Below are positions 8,291-16,676 of a stretch of DNA of 64,000 nucleotides, piece after piece. The number at the start of each line of letters is the position of its first letter. Position 1 is the first letter of the stretch. The notes beneath the pieces were generated by a model. It searched no databases. It saw only the letters and a list, made by a program, of their open reading frames with translations, and was not told where the DNA came from. The translations under genes were made by a program, and so were the position numbers. Source of the DNA: Pseudomonadota bacterium (lineage in GTDB: Bacteria > Pseudomonadota > Alphaproteobacteria > Rhizobiales > Xanthobacteraceae); NCBI GenBank assembly GCA_018971625.1, contig JAGXAJ010000006.1, forward strand, positions 22,153 to 86,152, in the 5' to 3' direction.

Positions 8291-9277
8291 TCAGGCGACG
8301 AACTTACCACCCAATTCGTCCTCGATGTGGATCCGGATGATGTCGTCGAAGATCTTTTCTTCCGTGGTGAAGCCGAGCTTAACCGCCCGCCTGGCGTCGA
8401 AATTGCGCGGCCAGCCATCGACGATGCCCATGATGAACGCATCCGGCACGCGTTTGATCCGCCCGGCTACCCTGTCGCCCGCCACGCGCTTCAGCGCCGC
8501 AATTTGTTCGCCGACGGTCGCGGAAAGGCCGGGCATGGTGAGGTTGCGCCGCGCGCCAGCGATCGAGCTATCCATGGTCGCGGCACGCAGCAGGAAGCCA
8601 ACCGCCGAGCGCGGAGTGGCATGCCAGTGACGGACTTCCTCCGATACCGGCAGGATCGCTTGCTTGCCCGCAAGCGGTTCACGCAGGATATTGGAGAAGA
8701 AGCCGGAGGCCGCCTTGTTCGGCGGGCCGGGCCGGATGCAGATGGTCGGCAGCCGGATGCCGATACCATCCATGAAGCCGCGGCGCGAATAATCGGCCGG
8801 CAGCAGCTCGCCGATCGCCTTCTGCGTTCCGTAGCTGAGAAGCGGGGTGTGAAAGAACTCATCGCCGATGGCTTCCGGAAACGGTGCGCCGAACACCGCG
8901 ATCGACGAGGTGAACACCAGCCGCGGCTTATAGCCGTGGCCGACCAGCCGGATGGCGTCGAACAGCATCCGCGTGCCGTCGAGATTGATCCGATAGCCCT
9001 TGTCGAAATCGAGTTCCACTTCGCCGGAAACAATGGCGGCGAGATGAAAAATCACGTCGGGACGGCCGGCGACCAGTTTCTCGGCAAAGCCTGCCACCGC
9101 GAAATCGCCGGCAACAATATCGACCGGAAAACCCGGCTTGGCCGAAATTGCCGGCGCCGCCACATCCTGCAGGGTCATGCGCGTGATGTCGCGTGAGCCA
9201 AGCCGCCCGTCGCGCAGCAGCCGTTCGACCAGTTTGCGGCCGACCATGCCGGCCGCGCCCAGCACCAGGATGTGCAA
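8291..9277 (-). CDS. denD: NAD-dependent epimerase/dehydratase family protein, DenD-like (D-erythronate dehydrogenase)
   Basis: A 328-residue extended SDR. The dinucleotide motif GAAGMVG is at 8-14, the catalytic pair is Tyr149 and Lys153 in SYGTQK, and the Ser cluster FTSSIAVFG is at about 122-130. The sequence style (MHILVLGAAGMVGRKL, HWHATPRSAVGFLLRA) matches what I know of D-erythronate 2-dehydrogenase. The nearby sugar-acid dehydratase and sugar transporter debris support a role in sugar-acid catabolism. The specific substrate is an inference; other four-carbon or larger aldonates are possible. Confidence 0.72.
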   Translation of the reverse strand: MHILVLGAAGMVGRKLVERLLRDGRLGSRDITRMTLQDVAAPAISAKPGFPVDIVAGDFAVAGFAEKLVAGRPDVIFHLAAIVSGEVELDFDKGYRINLDGTRMLFDAIRLVGHGYKPRLVFTSSIAVFGAPFPEAIGDEFFHTPLLSYGTQKAIGELLPADYSRRGFMDGIGIRLPTICIRPGPPNKAASGFFSNILREPLAGKQAILPVSEEVRHWHATPRSAVGFLLRAATMDSSIAGARRNLTMPGLSATVGEQIAALKRVAGDRVAGRIKRVPDAFIMGIVDGWPRNFDARRAVKLGFTTEEKIFDDIIRIHIEDELGGKFVA

Positions 9278-9300
9278 GACCCAACTCCCTGTTCTTGTTT

Positions 9301-9360
9301 TTCTATAGCGTTTTCAAGCGAAGTGGGAACCGGTTCGCGTGAAGAAAACGCGTCAAAATA
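9301..9360. repeat. Interspersed palindromic element (GCGTTTTC...GAAAACGC type)
   Basis: Arms GCGTTTTC (9308-9315) and GAAAACGC (9344-9351) flank AAGCGAAGTGGGAACCGGTT and CGCGTGAA. It lies in the short gap between the denD start and the transporter remnants. I recall this as a very common dispersed element in Bradyrhizobium; a copy count in the full genome would settle it. Confidence 0.7.
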
Positions 9361-9379
9361 AGAGGCGCGGGCCTGGCGT

Positions 9380-10040
9380 CTACTCTTTCACGGCTCCGGT
9401 CATCGCAGATACGTAGTGCTCGACGAAGAAGGCGAAGGATCACCAACGGCAGCGAGCCGACAAGTGCGCCGGCCATCAACGAACCCCATTTATAGATATC
9501 GCCGTCGACGAACTCGTTGACGATCGCAACCGGCACGGTCTTGTTCGGCGTCGATTGCAGGAAGGTCAACGCATAGATGAACTCGTTCCAGCACAGCGTG
9601 AAGGAGAAGATGAAAGCCGAGATCAAGCCGGGAACCGCGAGCGGTAAGCAAAGAAGATCAGGACGCCGACGGCGTCCGCGCCCTTGAACCGCAAGCGCAC
9701 GATCGCATAGGCCGCCAGCACGCTGGCGATGATCGACACGGTTTGCAGGCCGGCCAGCAAGGTAATCGCCGGCACGCCGCGCCAGATATTGGCGAAGATC
9801 ACGCTGGCACGGGCCCAGTTGCTGTCACCGAGGAAATTGATGTTGTGGTCGATCAGACCGAGTTTGATCAGCGACCATGAAATGAAAATTGCGCGTCATA
9901 GATCCACCGGAACGCGATCGCCGAGAATACGGTCGGCACGATGAACGGGATCAGCATCCTCGATCGGAATCGAAACGCCGTGCAGGACCTCAAAGCCGCC
10001 AAAACGATTTCCGCACGTCGTGAATCTGCACCGACGACAT
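9380..10040 (-). pseudogene. Remnants of a sugar ABC transporter: ATPase, permease 1 and permease 2 fragments
   Basis: Read from ATG at 10040 on the minus strand, the text begins as a MalK/UgpC-type ATPase ([13 protein letters not shown], then after a frame change GGFEVLHGVSIPIED). It jumps at about 9957 into a MalF-type permease (LIPFIVPTVFSAIAFRWIYD ... LIDHNINFLGDSNWARASVI), then at about 9760 into a MalG-type permease (AYAIVRLRFKGADA). It ends with FIFSFTLCWNEFIYALTFLQ and, after another frame change near 9440, FFVEHYVSAMTGAVKE-stop at 9380-9382. Each gene survives only as a short piece in operon order, so the transporter is dead. It fed, by context, the sugar-acid enzymes on either side. 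Confidence 0.82.
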
Positions 10041-10257
10041 ATTTGGTCTTCCCGATATGGCTGGTACGGCGAACGCCGCAGCCGACCTTTTGTTTGACCG
10101 AAGATCATATCAGACTTTTCGACGATGTCCTCGGATCAAAGTCGTATTGAACTACCCCTCTCCTGCAACGTTGCGATCAGGGCGGGGGCATGCAAACATC
10201 CTCTGCCGATACGAACATTACGAACGAAAACAAGGCGTGTGCGTTGCGGGAGAAATC

Positions 10258-12066
10258 ATGGACAAACCGCTCACCGGGATCCCCAGACGCAAACTCCGTT
10301 CCAGCGAGTGGTTCAACAATCCGCACAACCCCGGCATGACCGCGCTCTACCTCGAGCGTTACCTTAACTACGGCCTGACGCGGCATGAACTGCAGTCTGG
10401 CAAGCCGATTATCGGCATTGCCCAGACCGGCAGCGACCTTTCGCCATGCAACCGCCACCACATCGAACTGGCGCACCGTGTCAGGGAGGGAATTCGCGCC
10501 GCCGGCGGCATCGCCATGGAATTCCCGATGCATCCGATTCAGGAGACCGGCAAGCGCCCCACCGCCGCGCTGGACCGCAACCTCGCCTATCTCGGGCTGG
10601 TGGAAATATTGTTCGGTTACCCGCTGGACGGCGTCGTCCTGACCACCGGTTGCGACAAGACAACGCCCGCCTGCCTGATGGCGGCGGCGACGGTCAACCT
10701 GCCCGCGATCGTGCTATCGGGCGGACCGATGCTGAACGGTTGGCACGAGGGCCAGCGCACCGGCTCCGGAACCGTGGTCTGGAAATCCCGCGAGCGGCTG
10801 GTCGCCGGTGAGATCGACTATGAAGAGTTCATGAATATCGTGGCCTCCTCCGCGCCGTCGGTCGGCCATTGCAACACGATGGGCACGGCCTCCACCATGA
10901 ATTCGCTGGCGGAAGCGCTCGGCATGTCGTTGCCCGGCTGTGCCGCGATCCCCGCGCCTTATCGCGAACGCGGCCAGATTGCCTACGAGACCGGCACCCG
11001 CATCGTGGATATGGTCTGGGAGGACCTGAAACCGTCAGACATCCTGACCCGCAAGGCATTCGAGAACTGCATCGTGGTCAATTCGGCGATCGGCGGCTCG
11101 ACCAACGCGCCGATTCACATCAACGCGCTGGCCCGCCATATCGGCATCGAGCTTTCGATTGACGACTGGCAGAAGCACGGCCACGAAATTCCGCTGCTGG
11201 TGAACATGCAGCCTGCCGGCTTGTATCTCGGCGAGGAGTATCATCGCGCCGGCGGCGTGCCCGCGGTGGTGCGCGAACTGATGAAGCACAAGCGCATCCA
11301 TGAGGACGCGCTCACCGTCAACGGCCGCAGCATGGGCGACAATTGCAAGGATGCGCCGAAGCCCGACAACGACGTGATCTGGAGCTACGACAAGCCGCTG
11401 CTCAAGGATGCCGGGTTCCTGGTGCTGCGCGGCAACCTGTTCGATTCCGCGATCATGAAGACCAGCGTGATCTCGAAGGAATTCCGCGACCGCTATCTGA
11501 TCAACCCCAAGGACCCGAACGCATTCGAAGGCCGGGCCATCGTGTTCGAGGGCCCCGAGGATTATCATCAACGGATCGAGGATCCAGCGCTCGATATCGA
11601 CGAGCACTGCATCCTGTTCATCCGCGGCAGCGGCCCGATCGGCTATCCCGGCGGCGCCGAGGTGGTCAACATGCAGCCGCCGGCCGCGCTGATCAAACGC
11701 GGTGTCCTGTCGCTGCCCTGCATTGGGGATGGCCGGCAGTCCGGCACGTCAGGCTCGCCCTCGATCCTTAATGCGACGCCAGAAGCCGCTGCCGATGGCG
11801 GACTTGCAATCCTCACGACCGGCGACAAGGTTCGGGTCGACCTCAACCAGGGAAGCGCCAACATCCTGATTTCCGACGAGGAGTTGAAACGGCGCCGCGC
11901 CGAGCTCAAGGCCAAGGGTGGCTTTCCCTATCCGGCGCACCAGACGCCATGGCAGGAACTCTATCGTTCGACGGTCGGACAGCACGCCACCGGTGGCTGC
12001 CTGGAATTTGCGACCCGCTACCGCGACATTGCCGGCAAGATCGGCGTCGCGCGTGACAATCACTGA
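10258..12066 (+). CDS. IlvD/Edd family sugar-acid dehydratase (L-arabonate/D-xylonate dehydratase-like)
   Basis: A 602-residue dehydratase that would remove water from an aldonate to give a 2-keto-3-deoxy acid. The three Fe-S cysteines are visible: Cys64 ([10 protein letters not shown]), Cys132 ([10 protein letters not shown]) and Cys205 ([10 protein letters not shown]). The metal-binding Lys134 follows in CDK, and a serine-rich [11 protein letters not shown] segment holds the likely catalytic Ser. Length and the [21 protein letters not shown]-terminus fit the sugar-acid branch rather than IlvD itself. The open frame extends upstream to 10057, but ATG at 10258 follows GCGGGAGAAATC. The exact sugar acid is not determinable here. 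Confidence 0.88.
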   Translation: MDKPLTGIPRRKLRSSEWFNNPHNPGMTALYLERYLNYGLTRHELQSGKPIIGIAQTGSDLSPCNRHHIELAHRVREGIRAAGGIAMEFPMHPIQETGKRPTAALDRNLAYLGLVEILFGYPLDGVVLTTGCDKTTPACLMAAATVNLPAIVLSGGPMLNGWHEGQRTGSGTVVWKSRERLVAGEIDYEEFMNIVASSAPSVGHCNTMGTASTMNSLAEALGMSLPGCAAIPAPYRERGQIAYETGTRIVDMVWEDLKPSDILTRKAFENCIVVNSAIGGSTNAPIHINALARHIGIELSIDDWQKHGHEIPLLVNMQPAGLYLGEEYHRAGGVPAVVRELMKHKRIHEDALTVNGRSMGDNCKDAPKPDNDVIWSYDKPLLKDAGFLVLRGNLFDSAIMKTSVISKEFRDRYLINPKDPNAFEGRAIVFEGPEDYHQRIEDPALDIDEHCILFIRGSGPIGYPGGAEVVNMQPPAALIKRGVLSLPCIGDGRQSGTSGSPSILNATPEAAADGGLAILTTGDKVRVDLNQGSANILISDEELKRRRAELKAKGGFPYPAHQTPWQELYRSTVGQHATGGCLEFATRYRDIAGKIGVARDNH

Positions 12067-12071
12067 ACATG

Positions 12072-12160
12072 CACAACACATCTGGGTCAGCGAAAAGATG
12101 AACTGGGTGAAGATCGACGACGGGCTGCCGCAGTATTCGAAAGGCCTTCCTCCTGTTTGA
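12072..12160 (+). pseudogene. Possible C-terminal scrap of a GFA-type (glutathione-dependent formaldehyde-activating) protein
   Basis: Immediately after the dehydratase stop, the overlapping frame reads HIWVSEKMNWVKIDDGLPQY then SKGLPPV-stop. That pattern resembles the conserved C-terminal tail of GFA-family proteins as I remember it. Nothing of the N-terminal zinc-binding cysteines is present, and there is no start signal. Confidence 0.35.
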
Positions 12161-12169
12161 TACCGATAT

Positions 12170-12898
12170 ATGCTACCCTTGCGCTTTCAGCCGGCCGGAC
12201 AGGATCAGCGATTGCCAGCCAATGATACGATCTACGCGATATCGGTCTGGGTATTGCCGCTGGTCATCGCCATCACCTTTCACGAGGCCGCCCACGGCTT
12301 TGTCGCGCATCATTTCGGCGACAACACCGCTTGGGAACGCGGCCGCGTCACCTTCAATCCGCTGAAGCATATCGACCCCTTCGGTACGGTGTTATTGCCC
12401 GCCATCCTGCTGCTATCCCACTCGCCATTCCTGTTCGGCTACGCCAAGCCGGTGCCGGTGAATTTTCGCGCGCTGCGCCATCCCCGGATCGACATGGTTT
12501 GGGTGGCGCTGGCCGGCCCGGCCACCAACATCGCGCTGGCCCTGATCACCGCAGCGGCATTTCACCTGCTGCCTTATGCTCCCGACAACTCGGCCCGCTG
12601 GGTCGCCGAAAATCTGAAAAATGCTCTTGTTATCAATGTTGTGCTTGCGGTTTTTAACATGCTGCCGATACCGCCTTTGGACGGCGGCCGGGTCGCCGTC
12701 GGACTGTTGCCAAACGTGCTGGCGGCACCATTGTCGCGACTGGAACCCTATGGCATGCTGATCCTGATCGGATTTCTGATCCTGCTTCCGATGGCCGGCG
12801 CCCAACTCGGTCTAAATCTTGATGTTATTTCGGCGATACTTCGGACGGTGACCGGCTATATCATCCGGTTGCTTCTCGTTGTAACCGGCAACGCGTAG
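12170..12898 (+). CDS. Site-2 protease family (M50) membrane metalloprotease
   Basis: A 242-residue membrane protein with the zinc protease motif HEAAH (His38, Glu39, His42) in the first hydrophobic helix and the third ligand in PIPPLDGGR (Asp171). Hydrophobic stretches suggest five to six membrane spans. There is no PDZ domain, so this is the short, RseP-unlike class of intramembrane proteases whose substrates are generally unknown. It is followed 36 bp later by a small membrane protein gene on the same strand. Confidence 0.88.
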   Translation: MLPLRFQPAGQDQRLPANDTIYAISVWVLPLVIAITFHEAAHGFVAHHFGDNTAWERGRVTFNPLKHIDPFGTVLLPAILLLSHSPFLFGYAKPVPVNFRALRHPRIDMVWVALAGPATNIALALITAAAFHLLPYAPDNSARWVAENLKNALVINVVLAVFNMLPIPPLDGGRVAVGLLPNVLAAPLSRLEPYGMLILIGFLILLPMAGAQLGLNLDVISAILRTVTGYIIRLLLVVTGNA

Positions 12899-12934
12899 TC
12901 AGTTTATCCCAGTCGAGAGTACCTTGAGGCTATT

Positions 12935-13357
12935 TTGATCAAAGCTGCCGACATGATGATTGCGCGACGCGCCGACACCAAGGCTCGCGCCGATTTCGCT
13001 ACCTGGAAGATGATGGCGAAGCTGAACGGTGCTTCCGCTTTGCCGGCTGAAGCCCAGGCTTTCCTCGCAAGCTACCAGGCGTTGCTCAAGGAGATGCCGG
13101 AGGCTGACGCGACTGACGCCACCATCCAGCTCATGTACAAGGCCTACTTCGCCGAGATGGGTGGCAAAGGTACCGCCCCCGACGTTCGCGCCCAGATCAG
13201 CGAGCCAGTGACCGACAACGTCACCGCTTTCAGGCGCCCGGCACCGCAAAAGACGAAGCCCAAAACCGCGGCGGACACCAAGCCGAAGCTACCCGTCGCA
13301 TTGATCTTCGCCTGTCTTGTCGTGATTTATGTCGGGTTTCATTATTACTGGCGTTGA
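12935..13357 (+). CDS. Hypothetical protein with C-terminal membrane anchor
   Basis: A 140-residue protein. The TTG start at 12935 lies seven bases after a TTGAGG ribosome site; ATG at 12953 is the alternative. The soluble part is alpha-helical and charged (DFATWKMMAKLNGASALPAE), followed by a Pro/Lys linker (KTKPKTAADTKPK) and a single C-terminal hydrophobic helix (LPVALIFACLVVIYVGFHYY) ending WR, typical of tail-anchored topology. No family recognised. Position suggests cotranscription with the M50 protease. Confidence 0.7.
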   Translation: MIKAADMMIARRADTKARADFATWKMMAKLNGASALPAEAQAFLASYQALLKEMPEADATDATIQLMYKAYFAEMGGKGTAPDVRAQISEPVTDNVTAFRRPAPQKTKPKTAADTKPKLPVALIFACLVVIYVGFHYYWR

Positions 13358-13642
13358 TCCATAGCGCTTCCGATCGAGGTGGAGCCTGGCGCGCCAACCG
13401 CAGGCGATGCACCGCTTGCCCACAAATTCCGAGGCGCGACCAATGCGCTCGGTGAATTATCTGCAAACTCGTGGCCACCATCCCTGCCGAGAAAACCTGG
13501 CTGCCGCTTGACAAGGGCGTTTGCCCGCTGGTGAAGAAAAGCCGAGCCGGACGTTCGCCCTCGCGCGGCGATGCCATGCTTTTCACGCCCAACGCCGGAG
13601 AACGGGAATCGCCGGCGCGGCATCAGTACCTGACTTTGGGCA
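13358..13642. other. Intergenic stretch, no supported feature
   Basis: Convergent gap between the small membrane protein and tonB. Short frames exist on both strands, but none has a start signal, domain or recognisable text. Confidence 0.5.
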
Positions 13643-14437
13643 TCAGCCCTTGCCCCTGCCCTTCGGGAAGATCACATCCAGCGTGAAGTTCAAGCCATCG
13701 TCCGCCTCCACCGGCGGCGGTTTCGGCACCGGATCGGACCGGCGGATCATCTCCAGCGCTGCCTCGTCATAGGCGGAATCGCCCGAACCTTCGATTACCC
13801 GCATCGACACGACATGTCCCATACGGTCGAGCACGAAACCGACCCTGACTTTGGCCGCCCTGGTGGTTTTTACCTGGGGATAGCGCTTATGGAGGTTGAG
13901 ATAGGCACTGAGCTGGCCGCGCCATTTCGCCAGCAGCCTTTGCGCGTCCTTGCCGATGCCCTGATTGACAACCGTCGGATGTTCATCCACCCGCGCGCCC
14001 TCGATTGCCTGCCGCGCAGTGGCTTCCTGCGCCACGGATTCCTCCGACGCCGAAGTCTGCACCGTGGCGACTTTCGGATCGTCTTCCTTGGGCTTCTTGG
14101 AATCGTTGGTCGTCACCACCCGATCGGGATCATCGGTTTCGGTCGGAGTATCCTTTGGCAGGTCGGTTGGCTTGACCTCGGTCTTCTGCTCGGCGATCGC
14201 CGGTGAGGCAACGGAGGCATCGGTATCCGGTCCGGCCGGCAGATCGGTATCTTCCTCGGATGCCGACGTCAGTTCGATGCCGATGTCTCCTTGCGCGCCA
14301 AGATAGTCGTCCGAATCATCGCCACGCAGATGTGCAAACGCCAGCGCACCGCAGCCCAGATGCAGTGCGAGCGCCGCTACCGCAGCCAGAATCCAGAGGC
14401 GGCGCGAAGGTTTTTGCTCGAGGTCGAGATCAGGCAT
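13643..14437 (-). CDS. tonB: TonB-type energy transducer
   Basis: A 264-residue protein. The N-terminal helix (RRLWILAAVAALALHLGCGA) anchors it in the inner membrane with a conserved-type His inside the span. A long acidic/polar linker spans the periplasm, and the C-terminal domain (about 170-264; TRAAKVRVGFVLDRMGHVVS, then RVIEGSGDSAYDEAALEMIR) contacts outer-membrane receptors. The frame stays open upstream into exbD, but ATG at 14437 begins the anchored protein and overlaps nothing essential; it lies 17 bp after the exbD stop. The linker is Asp/Glu/Thr-rich rather than the usual Pro/Lys-rich. Confidence 0.9.
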   Translation of the reverse strand: MPDLDLEQKPSRRLWILAAVAALALHLGCGALAFAHLRGDDSDDYLGAQGDIGIELTSASEEDTDLPAGPDTDASVASPAIAEQKTEVKPTDLPKDTPTETDDPDRVVTTNDSKKPKEDDPKVATVQTSASEESVAQEATARQAIEGARVDEHPTVVNQGIGKDAQRLLAKWRGQLSAYLNLHKRYPQVKTTRAAKVRVGFVLDRMGHVVSMRVIEGSGDSAYDEAALEMIRRSDPVPKPPPVEADDGLNFTLDVIFPKGRGKG

Positions 14438-14453
14438 TCTGGTCAACCGCGGC

Positions 14454-14927
14454 TCAAGGTTTTGCACTCGCAGGCGCTGCCGTTGCCGGCGTGTCCGCAT
14501 TCGGAACACCCTCAAGCGCCACCAATTTGATTTTCGTATAGCCGCCGGCGCGCAGGATCTCGAGCACATCCATCAGATCGCCGTAAGGCACCGCGCGGTC
14601 GGCGCGCAGGAAGATAATGCGATCCTTGCTAGCGTCCGGCATCGCATCGAGCGAGCGCACCAGATCGACCCGCTTGACCGGGTTTTCACCGATCGCCACC
14701 GCGAGGTCCGGCTTGATGCTGACATAGGTCGGCTTGTCAGGCTTTTTCTGAGGTGTCGCAGTCGACGATGGCAAATTGATCGGAAGATCGACCGTCGAGA
14801 GCGGCGCCGCCACCATGAAGATAATCAGCAGAACCAGCATGACGTCGATGAACGGCGTGACGTTGATCTCGTGGGTTTCCGCGAAATCGTCGCCGTCATC
14901 GATGTCACTGCCAACCGAGATCGCCAT
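14454..14927 (-). CDS. exbD: Biopolymer transport protein ExbD
   Basis: A 157-residue protein with one membrane helix, INVTPFIDVMLVLLIIFMVA, in which Asp28 is the proton-relay residue of the ExbB-ExbD motor. The periplasmic part ends with the conserved VPYGDLMDVLEILRAGGYTK segment. It starts three bases after exbB stops, so the two are translationally linked. It drives TonB, encoded next. Confidence 0.93.
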   Translation of the reverse strand: MAISVGSDIDDGDDFAETHEINVTPFIDVMLVLLIIFMVAAPLSTVDLPINLPSSTATPQKKPDKPTYVSIKPDLAVAIGENPVKRVDLVRSLDAMPDASKDRIIFLRADRAVPYGDLMDVLEILRAGGYTKIKLVALEGVPNADTPATAAPASAKP

Positions 14928-14930
14928 CGC

Positions 14931-15980
14931 CTACTCCGCCGCGCGCGAATGCATGCTGCCGGAGGAACTGACATAGGTACGATCGAGGTCGCGCGACAAC
15001 AGCCGCGCCGCCATCCCCGACGACCGGCTGACAAGTTCCAGATATCCTTTGGTTACCCGCGCGAAGTGATTGTAGATGATCACCGCCGGAATCGCCGCGA
15101 CCAGACCGATCGCGGTCGCGAGCAGCGCCTCGGCAATGCCCGGGGCAACCACGGCCAGATTTGTCGTCTGCGATTTCGAAATGCCGATGAAGCTGTTCAT
15201 GATGCCCCAGACGGTACCGAACAGTCCGACGAACGGTGATGTCGCGCCGATGGTCGCGAGCAACCCCATGCCGATCCGGATATGACGCCCCTCGGCGCGC
15301 ACGATCTCGGCAAAGCTCAAGGCCGCGCGCTCCTTGATGCCGTCGTCGCTGGAAAGCCCGGCCGACAATCGCGCCTCGTTCATGGCGGCTGCCAGCAATG
15401 TCGACAGCACGCTATCCTTGGCGCCCAGCGCGACCTGCGCCTCCGCCAGCGATCTCGCATCGCCAACCTTGCCCAGAGCTGTGTGCAGGCTGCGCTGCAC
15501 CCGCGATAGCTCGATCATCTTCGCGATGAAGACGGTCCAGGTCACCAGCGAGGCAAAGGCAAGGCCGATCATGACCGCCTTGACGATGATATCCGCCGAC
15601 AGGAACATCGACCAGGGCGACAATTCATGCAGCGCCGCGACCGTCGACTTCAACGCCTTGGCATTGCTGCCTTCGGCCGGTTGCGCCGCCGCGTCCGGGA
15701 CCGCTGGCGCCGCTGCGGGCTGAGTGGCAGCCGATGCGGGTTGAGTAGCAGCCGATGCCGGCTGAGCGGCCATGGAAGGCGCAGGCTGCGCGGGTGCGGC
15801 CGCCGGTGCAGTCACAACCGGCGGCGGTGAAGTTACCGTGGCCTGCGGCGCGGCAGGAACAGCCGCCGCAGGAACAGCCGCCGGAGGAACAGCCTTGGGC
15901 TGCTGCGCCAAGAGCGAGGGCGGCACGAGCAACGGCAACGCAAGGATTGCAGCACAGAACGATCGGAACAACGTCTTCAT
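14931..15980 (-). CDS. exbB: TonB-system energiser ExbB with long Ala/Pro-rich N-terminal extension
   Basis: A 349-residue ExbB/TolQ/MotA-family protein. A signal peptide ([20 protein letters not shown]) is followed by a low-complexity Ala/Pro/Gln segment (about 27-100) with repeated AATQPAS words. Three membrane helices follow; the conserved core reads [20 protein letters not shown] and, later, [20 protein letters not shown]. The periplasmic extension is the form found in many alphaproteobacteria. Its start overlaps the end of piuC by four bases. Confidence 0.92.
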   Translation of the reverse strand: MKTLFRSFCAAILALPLLVPPSLLAQQPKAVPPAAVPAAAVPAAPQATVTSPPPVVTAPAAAPAQPAPSMAAQPASAATQPASAATQPAAAPAVPDAAAQPAEGSNAKALKSTVAALHELSPWSMFLSADIIVKAVMIGLAFASLVTWTVFIAKMIELSRVQRSLHTALGKVGDARSLAEAQVALGAKDSVLSTLLAAAMNEARLSAGLSSDDGIKERAALSFAEIVRAEGRHIRIGMGLLATIGATSPFVGLFGTVWGIMNSFIGISKSQTTNLAVVAPGIAEALLATAIGLVAAIPAVIIYNHFARVTKGYLELVSRSSGMAARLLSRDLDRTYVSSSGSMHSRAAE

Positions 15981-16666
15981 ACTTCGGCCCAGTAGCGGAT
16001 TAGGTTGTGATAGATGCCGGTTAATTTGACCGTTTCGGGGTCATCGCGCCCGAGGCGCTCCACCAGGGCCTGGATCGCCGTGTCGAGATCGAAAATCAGG
16101 CTGCGAGCGTGGGCGTCTCGTATCATGCTCTGCAGCCAGAAAAAAGATGCAACTCGGGTCCCTCGGGTGATCGGGGTAACCATATGCAAACTAGACGCAG
16201 GATAAACTACGAGATCACCGCTCGGCAGCTTGATTTCGTGGGATCCGTAGAGGTCCTCGACCACTAATTCGCCGCCGTCGTACTCCTCCGGCTCAGATAA
16301 AAATAACGTGACTGACAGGTCGGTCCGGATGCGGAGCCCAGTCAGATGATCGCCGCGCACGGCGTTATCGACGTGAATGCCGAAGCGGTGTCCGTCGGCC
16401 GCCACGTAGCGGTTGAACAGCGGCGGAAAGATCTGCAGCGGTATCGCCGCCGAGATGAAACGCGGATTGACGGTCAGCGCCGAAATCACGCGGTTACCAA
16501 GCTTGCGCGCAATCTCGCTGTCCGGCGGCAATTGCTCGTTGCGTTTGACCTGCGCCGATTGCGCCCCCGCCGTTGATCGACCGTCTTCCCAGTCGCAGCC
16601 GTCCATGATGCGGCGAAAATCCGCCACATCGCTTTTGCTCAGGATATTGGGAACGCATACCAGCAT
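15977..16666 (-). CDS. piuC: Fe2+-dependent dioxygenase of the PiuC/PKHD-type hydroxylase family
   Basis: A 229-residue Fe(II)/2-oxoglutarate oxygenase. Ligands are His98 and Asp100 (GIHVDNAV) and His161 (SSLHMVTPI), and Arg171 would bind 2-oxoglutarate. The [20 protein letters not shown] start and length match PiuC. This family is typically encoded beside catecholate siderophore receptors, as here: the receptor ends 10 bp upstream and exbB overlaps downstream. Its exact substrate in iron uptake is not established. ATG at 16666 is chosen over the longer open frame because it begins the conserved N-terminus. Confidence 0.92.
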   Translation of the reverse strand: MLVCVPNILSKSDVADFRRIMDGCDWEDGRSTAGAQSAQVKRNEQLPPDSEIARKLGNRVISALTVNPRFISAAIPLQIFPPLFNRYVAADGHRFGIHVDNAVRGDHLTGLRIRTDLSVTLFLSEPEEYDGGELVVEDLYGSHEIKLPSGDLVVYPASSLHMVTPITRGTRVASFFWLQSMIRDAHARSLIFDLDTAIQALVERLGRDDPETVKLTGIYHNLIRYWAEV

Positions 16667-16676
16667 CACATCCCGA

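Noticed and set aside
6671..9196. An 841-codon plus-strand frame
   Set aside because: It is the antisense shadow of the CoA-transferase end, the thiolase and the DenD-like gene, with no domains and Arg/Asp/His-rich composition typical of high-GC antisense frames.
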